Source: Nematopogon swammerdamellus (lineage: Eukaryota; Arthropoda; Insecta; Lepidoptera; Adelidae). Taken from it: a DNA stretch of 64,000 bases. Shown here piece after piece: positions 41,752 through 52,180 of the stretch; within the stretch, counting starts at the first letter, position 1, and every line of letters starts with the position of its first letter. The DNA is taken from the NCBI GenBank assembly GCA_946902875.1, contig OX336340.1, positions 24,195,566 through 24,259,565 on the forward strand, read 5' to 3'. The position numbers and the translations under genes were made by a program. The notes under the pieces were generated by a model that had not been told where the DNA came from, made no database searches, and was given only the letters and a program-made list of their open reading frames with translations.

Positions 41752-42320
41752 TACCGTGTGGGGACAATACTTAAAAATAATAGCCCAACTGCATCTTTCC
41801 CCGTGTCTGTCACAAAAGGCGACTAATGCATAAGGACTAGATGCCGTGCATAAGGGCGACAGACTGGCCACCTCTCACATTGGCACGGTGTTTTTTTTTT
41901 TTATGGAAACTGTCACGGTTGGCTACAACACCTACAACATCCGTGATGTCAGCCCATAACACCGGGTAACTAGGTGCTATGTCAGTGCTTCCCTTCATTT
42001 CGGCTACACTGAACTGGACGGAAAACACGAACTATTTACATAGCCGTTTCGACCGACGTTTCGCTCAGTGCGGTGGTATCAACCCGGCCGGGATAAACCC
42101 TACCACCCAGTAAGGTAAGAAGGGAAGGGACCTACAGTTTAACGTGGAATCCGAACCACGGTCCTCCAACGGTCGGGCGGTCACCCATCCAATAACTGAC
42201 CGCACCACTGAGCTGCCGAGGCTGACAATCCCTTAGTCGACTTCGTGACTTACTTTGCTGCTTACTGCTTGAGTTATCTACTCCGATTGTAGGGATTCAG
42301 CGTGTGTGATAGATATGTTA
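41752..42320 (+). mobile_element. SINE-B split by a SINE-A insertion
   Basis: The head (ACCGTGTGGGGACAATACTT to TTGGCACGGTG, 41752-41889) and tail (CCCTTAGTCGACTTCGTG to GATTCAGCGTGTGTGATAG, 42226-42320) belong to SINE-B. Part of the middle is lost. Confidence 0.75.
41890..42225 (-). mobile_element. SINE-A nested in SINE-B
   Basis: Reverse strand: head starts TCAGCCTCGGCAGCTCAGTG. The 5S-like part is reduced to GCGGTCAGTTATTGGATGGG. B box, body and poly-A follow. The A-to-5S spacing is shorter than in the 44.6 kb copy. Confidence 0.85.
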
Positions 42321-42369
42321 TTTATTCAGCATTGCGCAGCTCTCACGTGAGAGCCTCGGTAGCTTTTGT

Positions 42370-42561
42370 CAGACTCGGTAACTCAGTGGCTGAGCGCGGT
42401 CAGTACTTGGATGGGTGACCGCTCGACCGTTGGAGGCTGACCGTGGTTCGGATTCCACGTTAAACTGTAAGTCCCTTCCCTTCTTACCTTACTAGGTGGT
42501 AGGGTTTATCCCGCCCGGTTTGGTACCAACGCACTGAATGAAACGTCAGTCGAAACGGCTG
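42370..42561 (+). mobile_element. SINE-A 5' half
   Basis: CGGTAACTCAGTGGCTGAG, 5S-like GCGCGGTCAGTACTTGGATG, then B box GGTTCGGATTCC. It ends inside the body at CGAAACGGCT where it joins Repeat-F sequence. Confidence 0.85.
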
Positions 42562-42720
42562 TTTTGTTGTTATATCGGCCATAATAGCACATATGCTGTG
42601 AAATTTTCAACGGGCTACCTATTACGGTTCAAGAGATACAGCCCTCGGACAGACGGACAGACAGACAGACGGCGTAGGCTTAGTAATAGGGGCCCGTACG
42701 ACGGATACGGAATCCTAAAA
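42556..42720 (+). repeat. Repeat-F 3' half
   Basis: TTGTTATATCGGCCATAATA, TGCTGTGAAATTTTCAACG, GGACAGACGGACAGACAG and TAGTAATAGGGGCCCGTACG. Fused directly to the SINE-A piece. Confidence 0.8.
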
Positions 42721-43621
42721 AAAAGTCTCGTATTTAAAAAGTGCATGTTGTAGCAATCAGTTTCCATGTGACGTTTCTCCAATCGGTCTCTGCAAAATTA
42801 CGCGATAGCCCTGCCGGGGGCCACGGACCCGTCGCTCTCTCGATCCCGATAAAATGTGAAACTGCCGTCGCGAACGAGAGGAAAAAAGGAGCCCGGACAT
42901 ATTTACTTTGTCTTCCGAAGTGTCGAAGAATCACTTTAGCGTTCGGCCACTTTTCCGGTCAGGTAACATTTCAAACTGGCAAAATATTTATCCTGGCGCT
43001 CGGATGTTCCGATTAAGACGCGGGCTGCGTACGCGCACGCTATTCTGCACCTTATTGCGGCACTCTCAAGGTTCAAACTCGCGTAAGCCGGACGGCTCAT
43101 TCGCTGGAAACGAAGGATTTGAGGGTAGAAGATTCTCACGAACGGCGGTAGAGTTGGTTTTCGCGCGGAGCGGGCTTGCGGCGAGGGATCGCGTACGTGT
43201 CTCGCGCCGATCGTGTTGGCGGAAGGAAAACATGTTTGCATCGTCGCCTCGGAGGTTTCGGCGGTCTGCAGCGAGGCTTCGACGCGCGCCGCTGAAGGCC
43301 GACGCGACCTGAATTATCTGGGCTTTGTTGGAAATTACCACTCTCGCTGGGGCCGGTCATTTGGAACGTCTTTTCGTAAGTGCCTGAATAATCGTGCAGT
43401 TTTCTGCGCTCTTCGGTGGGCCGCGCGCGAGCTTACACCGCTTATGGACTCCGTTCGGGCTTTTAAGCCGGTCTCTTGTTCCTTTTGGCCTTTTTAGTCT
43501 GTATATTTTTATCGTTACCTGACACATTATAGGATTTTTGTCGACCTAACTAGACTCTTTCAAATATCATCTTCATACCGGTATGACACACTAAATTATA
43601 ACTGGGGAATTGCGGATTCAC
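42721..43621. other. GC-rich low-copy island; no supported gene
   Basis: Several 60-130-codon frames overlap on both strands between 42741 and 43497. They have no recognisable domain and compete with each other, as in GC-rich non-coding DNA. Confidence 0.4.
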
Positions 43622-43800
43622 AATTTATAACCCCTGACGCCAACGGAGGTGTGTTATAAGTTTAACGCATGTGTGTATGGGTGTGTCTGTCTGTGGCATC
43701 GTAGCTCCCAAACGGATCAACCGATTTGGATGCGGTTTTTTTTTTATTAGAAAGCTGGCTTAATCGGTACGGTTCTTAGCTATATTAAATTTGTAATCAT
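43622..43800 (+). repeat. Repeat-J copy
   Basis: AACCCCTGACGCCAACGGAG, GGCATCGTAGCTCCCAAACG and ATTAGAAAGCTGGCTTAATC, in the same order as at 3.1 and 55.8 kb. Confidence 0.6.
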
Positions 43801-44030
43801 GTAATAAAGTTAAGTTATTATTAAGTAAATAAAAAAATTACGTCTCACGGATAGACCAATTTGGATGCGTTTTTTTTTTTTTTGGAAAAGGGCTGAGACT
43901 CTACGCTTGCTCCGCCAAAAGAAATATGAACTTATAAAGGAATATGATTGGCCCGAGACGATTGGCCTAGCGCGCACAAGCGATCAGTAAGAGACAAATA
44001 GTTTTCTCGACGTTTTTCTCCTCTCTATGA
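43801..44030. other. No gene seen
   Basis: Spacer with a second GATGCG(T)n motif near 43875. Confidence 0.4.
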
Positions 44031-44084
44031 GCATTGTCGGTATTGCAACCGAGGGCTCTCCCTCGGTTGCAATACCGACAATGC
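44031..44084. repeat. Perfect 25-bp-arm palindrome, 4-nt loop
   Basis: 44031-44055 and 44060-44084 are exact reverse complements separated by CTCT. No mismatch was found. RNA or single-stranded DNA from it would fold into an uninterrupted hairpin. Confidence 0.95.
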
Positions 44085-44474
44085 CGTATGCCGGAGTTTT
44101 GGAGCATGATTTTCGACAAAATACTTATCGAGCACCGCGTCCATGCTACCGAGCCTGACGACGAAAATGTTCTAATTTAGTAAACTATTGGTGCCAAAGT
44201 TCGACGTGATGCCAAAGAACAACGAGGCATAGTGAAGTTGTCCACGTCGTACGAAGGTAGCGCTGGGCGGACGGGCTCTTCCTTCCGCCCTTGCTTCCTG
44301 TAGCGAAGTTGCGACCTCTGCCGATACCTTTGCGCTAACTTCACGCCGCCGCCCTAACGAGCGCGCTGTGAACTTGTCTTGACCTGCCATGCTGTGTACA
44401 CTTTGGTGCTTTGGCTGTGTGTTGAACTAGAATGTGAAGTTTATTACGGGGAGCGGAGTTTACATTTATAAAAA
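44085..44474. other. No gene seen
   Basis: Low-copy DNA; short frames only. Confidence 0.4.
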
Positions 44475-44515
44475 GCTGTCAAGTGCGAGTCGAACTCGCG
44501 TGGAGAGGGGAATGC
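44475..44515 (+). repeat. Repeat-F 5' fragment
   Basis: GCTGTCAAGTGCGAGTCG and AACTCGCGTGGAG are the start of the family. Confidence 0.5.
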
Positions 44516-44566
44516 AAATTCGTTTTTCGTGGAGAACTTTAGGACTTGGGTTTAGGTTTAGGTTTG

Positions 44567-44951
44567 TCAGCCTCGATAGCTCAGCGGTGCAGACAGTCAA
44601 CTGTCGCTATTGAATGTTAAGCAACGCTGGGTGCGGTCAGTTGTTGGATGGGTGACCGCTGACCGTTGGAGGCTGACCGAGGTTCGGATTCCTCGTAAAA
44701 CTGTAGGTCCCTTCCCTCCTAATCTTACTTCGTGGTAGGGTTTAACCCGCCCGGGTTGGTATCACCGCACTGAATGAAACGTCGGTTGAAACGGCTATGT
44801 AAATAGTTTGTGTTTTCCGACCAGTTCAGTGTAGCCGGCACGATCAAAGGGGGAAGCACTGACATGGCACCTAGTTCACTCGGTGTTATGGGCTGACATC
44901 ACGGACGTTGTAGGTGATGTAGCCAACCGTGTCAGTTTCCATAAAAAAAAA
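44567..44951 (+). mobile_element. SINE-A, full-length reference copy
   Basis: A-box-like TAGCTCAGCGGTGCAG lies at 44577-44592. A 5S-rRNA-like stretch (GTTAAGCAACGCTGGGTGCG...GGATGGGTGACCGCT) lies at 44616-44660. The B box GGTTCGGATTCC is at 44681-44692. The body then runs to CAGTTTCCATAAAAAAAA. It resembles a pol III-driven SINE whose promoter region combines tRNA-type and 5S-type sequence. No protein is encoded. Confidence 0.93.
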
Positions 44952-45161
44952 TACCAGTTTTATAGAGACCCGAATAAATGCCTCATATCGACGACGACGA
45001 CGACGCCTACGCCCGCAGCTTACTCCGCGCTCTCCACGCACCGCATCGCGCGCCTCCCCACTGCCTCCGCCGCCCGCTCGGCCCCTAAAACGCGAGATAC
45101 TTCCTCATATGGATACAATTTTCTCTATAAACGTTCATACTTCAAAATAGGTTTTATACCA
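44952..45161. other. No gene seen
   Basis: A CGA/CGACGC-rich patch lies at 44989-45090; low-copy otherwise. Confidence 0.4.
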
Positions 45162-45536
45162 TCAATACTAATAATAAATAGATAAGGGGTGGTCATGGAG
45201 TAAGTTAATTTGTTTTATAAAATATTCCGTTTGTAGACTCTATGTATGATACTAAAACTAAATCGACGAATTTTAAAAATATTTTCTGTGTGTATGTATG
45301 TTCCTCCATAACTCTTAAACCGATCATCCGAATCCGATCCGAATCGATCCGAATTCGATTAAACTTAGTACAACATTTAACTATACGTGACACAGGATAG
45401 GTGTCATGCCATGCCATTACAAACGCTTAAATGTGGGTCTCATAGAAACCAAATTGTTCCGCGCGCCGAAATAAAGGTACGGTAGCGGGCTTTCTTACTT
45501 TCTTCTTACGGGAGCGCAGCCTCGGGCTGAAGCTCG
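45162..45536 (+). mobile_element. Helitron-H, copy 3 (3' end decayed)
   Basis: Starts A|TCAATACTAATAATAAAT. It has AACCGATCATCCGAATCCGA with a local CGATCCGAAT duplication, and GGTACGGTAGCGGGC. The end GAAGCTCG|T is a degraded form of CTAG|T. Confidence 0.7.
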
Positions 45537-45574
45537 TCTGTAAATGTTTCTTTATATTTATAGTGCGTTTGTCA

Positions 45575-45866
45575 CCTCAGAACTTTCAACTGGGAGAACC
45601 GATTTTGATGATTTTTTTTATTTGAAAGCCGGTGCTTCCCGTGTAGTCCCATTTAAATTTGGTCAAGATCGGATTGGAAAGCGAGGCGAAATCGCGAGGC
45701 CGAAGGCCGAGCGATTCCGCCGAGTACATTAATAGCAAACAATTTTATAAAAAAAAACTGTGAAATAAAAAACTATTTAAAAAAATATAAAAATGGCCTT
45801 TAAAAATTTATGAAATTAAAAAAAAATCGAACCATAGTGTTGAAGGCGGTGCTAAAGCAAGCAAAA
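45575..45866 (+). repeat. Repeat-I copy
   Basis: GTCACCTCAGAACTTTCAAC, TTGAAAGCCGGTGCTTCCCG, CGGATTGGAAAGCGAGGC, CGAACCATAGTGTTGAAGGC. Its 3' part equals the right arm of the foldback at 7.2-7.4 kb. Confidence 0.65.
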
Positions 45867-46436
45867 GTGATGATATCCTTTGCAAATCTGTGATCCTTTG
45901 TGATTTGTGTAGGCTTCTTCGACGTACTTCTAGACCTGTTAAATATTTTTTTAAATTAGTTTGCAAACCTCTGCGATTATTTACACTTGAAATTTTGTTC
46001 TTGTGAGAATCTAAAAACATTAAATGTTCTAAGAAGCACGCCGCGCCGCTTAGGAGCTGAATTAAATACTAAAGACCTATTACAGCCTGTATACTTAGTC
46101 ACCAAAAAGTACTCCTTTAATCTACCTAATTGGTTGATTGATCTCAATATTGCCCACTCTCCTTACCGTTTCATTACTCTTTGACGTCCGTCTGTGTACG
46201 TAGTATACCTATATGTAAGGATTGGTATAGAGCGAGCTATGTCTCCAAACGGTACTTCAATTACCCATGATTGCCTGTTGACGTTCTGATTAACGACTCC
46301 TCCTTGAAATTAATATCTATCTAGAGCAGTTTAGGCTGTATACCGAAAAGGGATGTTTTGGAGGTGCGATAAAGCTATAGGCGCTGATTTCAAAATCTAT
46401 TATTTTTTATAAAAAAAAAATTAATCTGAATTGAAT
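45867..46436. other. No gene seen
   Basis: AT-rich low-copy DNA. Confidence 0.4.
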
Positions 46437-46816
46437 GACAACCTCACCTAGCACACCTGTGATTTCAACCAATCGCACCTTCGTGAACTAGATGCCATGC
46501 CAGTACTTCAATTTGGTCGTGACGGCTATACTGAACTGAGCACGAACGAATTTCATAACCAATTCGACCGTAGTTCCGGGTAGACCTAATGAGCAAAGAG
46601 TTTGTATTACGTCGCTGGAGCGCAGCGACGTAATACAAACTCTTTGCTAATGAGGTAATTGAAGGAACCTACAAGTATTACTGGGATGCCGAACGAACGG
46701 CCAGCTTCGCAGCAGATCGAATGGATACGCATCTAAAGTCCAACCGCGCTCGGTGTGCTTAACTTCTGTGATCGAACGCCGATCCATAGCACCACCGAGC
46801 TAACGAGGCTGAATAT
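46437..46816 (-). mobile_element. Diverged SINE-A relative with longer 5S homology
   Basis: Reverse strand: CAGCCTCGTTAGCTCGGTGG, then TTCGATCACAGAAGTTAAGC, ACACCGAGCGCGGTTGGAC and TTTAGATGCG. This keeps more of 5S rRNA (the CGATCACNGAAGTTAAGC part) than the main family. The body is recognisable but much diverged. A perfect palindrome (46592-46648) is inserted in it. Confidence 0.75.
46592..46648. repeat. Perfect 26-bp-arm palindrome, 5-nt loop
   Basis: 46592-46617 and 46623-46648 are exact reverse complements. AATG flanks both sides (46588-46591, 46649-46652), suggesting insertion with a 4-bp duplication. CTAATGAG is an 8-bp direct repeat overlapping these borders. Confidence 0.93.
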
Positions 46817-47190
46817 AAAGGTCCTTCTTATTTTTTTATATTTTTTATAGGTTTTTCGACATTTATGCATTTTTAAATGTCAGTCCAAGTTCCGTCGTGG
46901 TTTTCGCATTAAAACACCTTTGTTTATAATAATAACGACCCTATGGCGTCTAATTTTAATGACATCTACAGATAAAGGAAACAAAGCTCTCGTGCTGCTC
47001 GTCCGAAGTTTCGCGACCTAAATGTAATTCGGATATCGCGTGAAGCCATCGCATGTCGGCCCAATGTTACGCACCATTTATTGCGACAGAGAACGGGACA
47101 ACGCGCGTGCGTAGCGTGGCGTGATATGCTCGCCGGACGGTGGAACAAACCGTTCATATATTGTTTAAGGATCAAATAATAATAATATTA
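46817..47190. other. No gene seen
   Basis: Upstream of the LINE frame; probably decayed LINE or unrelated DNA. Confidence 0.35.
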
Positions 47191-47520
47191 AGCAAGCAGA
47201 GAATATGTTAAAGTATCTGGATCTGCAGCACGAGGTTACCAAAATGTGGCCCGTCGACTCGACGATCGTTGTGCCCATAGTCGTTTCGGCGCACGGGCTG
47301 ATAGCGAAGAGCCTCGACGATCACCTTAAGAGGCTCTCGCTGAGTGGTTGGGTCAAGAGCCAGATCCAGAAGGCAGCCCTGCTCGACACTGCACGCATCG
47401 TCCGGAGGTTTCTCTCCCTAGGGCCCGACCATCGGTAGCTTGGGTTCGCCCCGCCGCCGGTGGTGGAAACTCCATTTGTTTTTATACCAATTTTAGATTG
47501 TAATTTTTAGTTCATAAAAA
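47190..47520 (+). pseudogene. LINE (R2/RTE-like) ORF2 C-terminus
   Basis: The open segment ending at the TAG at 47436-47438 reads KYLDLQHEVTKMW, VPIVVSAHGLIAKSLDDHLK and QKAALLDTARIVRRFLSLG. This resembles the C-terminal ending of many R2/RTE-type LINE proteins (a VPIV...G.I.KSL..HL...QK..LL.TARI.R..L pattern). Only about 78 residues survive. No RT catalytic domain is present upstream. The 3' UTR follows to about 47520 and looks A-rich. Confidence 0.7.
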
Positions 47521-48221
47521 AATGTAAAATGGTTGTAAAAAGAATTTTTTTTAATAAAGGAATAACAATATTGTCACTATGGCGTCAGCTCTCATGTATC
47601 TTCTTAACAATAACGTCTACTGTGGTCCATATCACGAGACAATCTGCGATATTGCACGACATCGCAGATCTTTACTACCAGTCGTATCACGACGACGACT
47701 TCGCGTCGTATTTGTGTATTTTGGTTCGTGCAAGCGACAAAACTATGTCAGCCGACTTTAATGTTTTCTAAATAAGCTTTATTTTCATGCTGACTCTTAA
47801 TTTCATGTGGTTTATAATTTCTAAAATAAAATAGTCGGGGGCCGGGGGAGACTTTTGTAGTTGTTATTCTGGTGTTTCTGATTTGAACTAATTTCATATA
47901 TCTGTCAATACTATTCTCACTATAGATCGGCACCACGGCACAAGATGGCACTGCACTTCAAATTCAGTGACAGCACGCATGCGCGAGCCAAACATCAACT
48001 CATCTAAAGATTCATCTCAAGATTCGTCTGAAAGAAAATCGAAAATGCACGACGACCCTGTCCCGTATAAAATATGACAAATAGCGAATCTGGACAGTTG
48101 TACAGCATTCAAGAGAAGGCGGCGCGGCGCCGCCACAAGACCAAAGAACAATACTAAGTCACCACCCTGTGCTGGTGCATCCTGCTCCTCCTTCGTTTTT
48201 GTTTTGTTTTAGTTTTTTTAT
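47521..48221. other. No supported gene
   Basis: Short unrecognised frames at 47529-47771. Low-copy DNA otherwise. Confidence 0.4.
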
Positions 48222-48370
48222 TGAAAGCGCGACATGTGGCGCCGACCCACCCGTAAGGTATTTAACGACGCCCTTTGACATTCGGTCGTATGCGGAGGTT
48301 GCGAACACCATGGCGGCCTGATAGGTGCCTATTCACGCGCCTCTTGAAGGGCCCGAGACTGTACTTGTGT
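48222..48370 (-). mobile_element. LINE-M 3' fragment
   Basis: GCGACATGTGGCGCCGACCC, GCATTCGGTCG-like and CTCTTGAAGGGCCCGAGACT. About 150 bp. Confidence 0.75.
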
Positions 48371-48812
48371 ACTTTTCCGGTGCTTAGCTCTTCAATAACT
48401 TCATCGTGTATCAGATTGCTACATTCTGTCATTTATTCACCTCACACAGCCCACTTTGCTAACCAACAGATTGCCTAATCCATTTGTTATCCCATCTGTG
48501 GTCTTTCTGAAAATATGCGAAAAGTTCGTTCCCTCTGCTCCCCTTACCAATGGAAGAGGGGGAGAAAATTTGAACGAAATAGACATTTGTAACTGTGATA
48601 TAATTGGTTAGGACTTACTTATCGATACCGATAGCTGCTCGCACTGCGAGCGGTACCTGGCTCTTTGTTGTTGATTTGTTGTTGAAAACGAAGACGGAAA
48701 ATTGAGTTAAGGAGTTCTGTATTTGTGAATCGATCTTAAATTTTGAATTTGGAATGTGTTTTATTTGGGTTAATAGTTCAATTGCGTTTATAGGTTGTTC
48801 AATATTTTTAAT
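48371..48812. other. No gene seen
   Basis: Low-copy DNA. Confidence 0.4.
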
Positions 48813-49037
48813 TTTTATGGAATCTTACGCGGTTGGCTACATCACCTACTATATTCGTGATGTCAGGCCCATAACACCTTGGTGAACTAGGTGTTAGTGC
48901 TTTTCTTCGTTCGTGCCGGCCACACTGAACTGGGCGGAAAACACGAACTATTTACATAGCCGTTTCAACCGACCTTTCATTCAGTGCGATGGTACCACCC
49001 CAGGCTGGTTAAACCGTACCACCTAGTCAATTTGGTA
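48813..49037 (-). mobile_element. SINE-A 3' two-thirds, diverged
   Basis: TTTATGGAATCTTACGCGG, GGTGAACTAGGTGTTAGTGC and ATTTACATAGCCGTTTCAAC. Head missing. Confidence 0.8.
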
Positions 49038-49684
49038 AGATGTATTTATTATTTGTTTGCACACTTCAATAGTAAACCTTACAAGATATCCAAACTAATT
49101 CACTGGCCATTTGTTTCGAGAGGAATTTGTTACTTGTATTTAAGTAAAATACTCGTATGTCGAAACCTTAAAATGTGAATATCGACGTTTCAAGGTTTAT
49201 AGAGGCAAAATGTAATCTTTTTCGAAATGAATATTTCAATACAAATCAGGCAAAAAAATTTACTACCGTCTGATTGGTGTACACAGTTCAAACACGGTTA
49301 TCGTAAAAATTCTCTCAACGAATATTACCTTGCTAGTAGGTATTTTCTTACAATTATAATATTCAGCTATTTTATGCGCACAGTGAATATTTTTGAAAAT
49401 AAAGTAATACTAATATTTATTATAATGTTATATTCTTTATTGAATACAAATTCATCCAAATTAGGTACAATTCTATTCTAGCTAACCTTTGGGATGTCTT
49501 CTCCCGAGTAATTCGAGCAAAAATATTTTGTGGCAATGTATTAAACTGTAAAAAAGTATTTAATACTTTAATGCGCATATATATGGTTTTATGGTTTAAT
49601 AATTTACTTATTCTGTTAAAAAGTGTATTTTTTTTATTTCCAATTTGTTTAAATAAAAAAAAATTGTGAGAAGAACATACATTA
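49038..49684. other. No gene seen; AT-rich
   Basis: Frames at 49227-49481 and 49420-49707 are AT-rich and unrecognised. Confidence 0.4.
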
Positions 49685-49790
49685 CGCATGTCCAACGCAA
49701 CCCGCAACCGATCGAATGTTCATGGGCGCCGTTAGACAACTTATGGGGGCCTCGGCGCCAAATGTCGCGGATTCAATGAAAAAAAAGTTC
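49685..49790 (+). mobile_element. LINE-M 3' UTR fragment
   Basis: TCCAACGCAACCCGCAACCG, CATGGGCGCCGTTAGAC and CTCGGCGCCAAATGTCGCGG, then A tail. Confidence 0.7.
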
Positions 49791-50899
49791 CATGAAAAAT
49801 TTAACAAAAAAAAACTTATTGGCCGATATAAAAACCGCCAAGATCGTCTTAGTAGAGTTGCGTCAGCACAAAGTAATATTTTTCATTATACCGATTCGAA
49901 CAGAGCAAACATTGGAACCCGCGCCTCCCCCCACCGCCGCCGCCACCGCGGGGTAACAGCGCCAAATTCAATCTCAAAGAAAATTACATTTACCCATTTC
50001 AATGGCAAATCTCCTCGTTTCCACGATTCACTTTAAATAATATGACCCTTTGTTGTAATAATGTGATAATTTGTAAAATTCCATCCGCCCGGCGGCCCCG
50101 GCCCACCCGCCCGCACAAAGGAGGGAAGCGTCAAAGCGGACAAAAGTATGAAAAAAGAATGAAAACATATTTAAACCTCAGTTATTTCATTATTTATCTT
50201 TCTGCCGAGAGCCGCCCGCCCCGCCGCCCGCCCCGCCGGCCGCGGCCGCCGCGCCTCTCCGCGCCACCCCCGCCGCCGCCGGCGACTAAATATTCAAGGG
50301 CCACACACACGCGGGTACTCGGGCGCGCAGTCGGAAAACGTTTCCCCTAAAACAAATATAAACAGCGGAGTCTCTTTGAAGACGAGCGAGCCCCGCCGCG
50401 CGACCCCGGGGAGCGAGCCCCCCCGTACGTTATGCAAAAAATCTTTTACGGGATAAAGTTTCGCGAGGCGCCGATCCGAGCGAGCCGGGTCACACGGAAT
50501 ATTGTCGCCGAACTGTAGGAGAATTTGGACAATACACGGAATAGTGAGATAAAAGACGGCGGCGCGCGGGCGGCGCGGCAGATATCAAAGAGCATATGGA
50601 CCACCCGATATGTAGGTACGCTGACACAGCGTGTTTCTTTGATTCAAAGAGCACCTGGGTAAAGAGAGCCGCGAAAAACCTGACTTACGTCGAACATAGC
50701 TGCAGCGAGTACAGTTCCCTTGAAACTTAAATGCCGCTCGACCTACCTGCGCAGTCACCGAATTTTAGGTCATCACTCGTAGATAATTTATATGCAGAAC
50801 AGAGAGGAACAGAGAGAAACAGAGCTATTCATATGCTGAACGAGCTAAATAAGGAGGTAGAGTTTGATGTTTTTAATAATTGCCTAGGTACATATAAAG
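49791..50899. other. GC-rich low-copy island; no supported gene
   Basis: 49910-50600 is very GC-rich (CCGCCGCCGC, GGCGGCGCGCGGGCGG). Open frames are P/R-rich and look fortuitous. Confidence 0.4.
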
Positions 50900-51335
50900 T
50901 GTCCCAGAAGTGTCCCGCGATCTAGAACCACTACAACACCGTAGGGATGTCGGCTCCCTAAGTGTGTTCTATCGCTTATTCCATGGAGAGTGCTCGGAGG
51001 AGCTGTTTAACGCGATCCCGCCTTCCCCTTTCCACCTCCGCACCACGCGCACTGGGCAGGGATTGCATCCCTATACGCTGGACTTACCGCGCATGCGTAC
51101 CAATCGATTCTGCAGATCTTTCCTTCACAGAACCGGTAAACTCTGGAACGCTCTCCCTGCTCATATATTTCCCCCCAAGTACAGTCTCGGGTCCTTCAAG
51201 AGGGGCGTGAATGGGCACCTGTCAGGCCGGCATGGCATTCGCAACCCCCGAATACGACCGAATGTCCATGGGTGCCGTTAGAGACCTCATGGGTGCCTCG
51301 GCGCCATATGTCGAGCTAACAATAAAAAAAATAAG
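50900..51335 (+). pseudogene. LINE-M 3' end, best preserved copy
   Basis: An uninterrupted run of about 123 codons gives the C-terminus of a Jockey/CR1-like ORF2. It has DLEPLQHRRDVGSLSVFYRL, CSEELFNAIPPSPF, LDLPRMRTNRFCRSF, KLWNALPAHIFPPKYSLGSF and KRGVNGHLSGRHGIRN. The stop TAG lies at 51279-51281. The 3' UTR runs through ACCTCATGGGTGCCTCGGCG to ACAATAAAAAAAA near 51332. The upstream RT domain is absent, so it is a 5'-truncated insertion. It serves as reference for the other LINE-M copies. Confidence 0.85.
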
Positions 51336-51596
51336 AGATCTGTTATAAGATATCTTAATAAATTGCATGCATAAGTAAAATTAGGCTAGTAAACGAGTTA
51401 AGATATCCTGTAAGGTAGTTAAGTGTCAAATAAATAAATAAATAAATAATTTGGGTAGATAATTGCTTCACTGCACATGCGCGAACCCAAGATTTTGACC
51501 TAAAATTTGTTGACTGCGCAGTTAGGTCGAGCGGCATTAAAGTTTTGAGAGAACTGTAATATGTATGAAGGTTTGAACCAGTGGAGAAGAAATAAA
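51336..51596. other. No gene seen
   Basis: (AAAT)n microsatellite at about 51427-51450. Confidence 0.5.
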
Positions 51597-51720
51597 AATT
51601 ATAGAAATCGCGACATTTGGAGCCGATCCAACCGTAAGGTGTCCAACGACGCCCATGGAAATTCGATCGTATGTGGTGGTTGCGAATACCATACCGACCT
51701 GACAGGTCGGAAATTCACGG
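51597..51720 (-). mobile_element. LINE-M 3' UTR fragment
   Basis: GCGACATTTGGAGCCGATCC, AACGACGCCCATGG and TGGTTGCGAATACCATACCG. Confidence 0.65.
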
Positions 51721-52180
51721 ATTTTTTTTTTTACTTTTTCGAATGACACCATCACATGATCACCATCTTGTAGCCCTAGCCGATACGCGTCTTTTGAGCC
51801 CTCGACCACTTGCGTAGCCCCAAAACTCGCGACACGGCCGATTTCACACTCTCAGCGAAAATGGGGGGCTATACTGTACTGAAGCGATCGAAAAATCATT
51901 TTCAATGTTAAATTAATTCATCAACTATTATCCGCACTTGTACGTACTAAGGTTAGCGAGCTTAATATCTTCGCATTACATAAATTACTGTTCGCAAACT
52001 TGTGACCAGCAATAGTTTGCCGGGTCTAGTTTAAACTTAGCGCATTTATGACAAGACCCAGTTCTGGTTCAGTTTCCGGCCAAAACTCTCCGCACCGCTA
52101 CTACCGACCGACTAGACTGCTCTGCTCGGAGCTATCGCGAATTTTGTCAGCAAGCGACTAAAAGACTGCTACAGCATCTG
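51721..52180. other. No gene seen
   Basis: Low-copy DNA. Confidence 0.4.

Noticed and set aside
42741..43497. Several overlapping frames up to 134 codons
   Set aside because: They overlap on both strands in GC-rich DNA, with no domain or consistent codon pattern.
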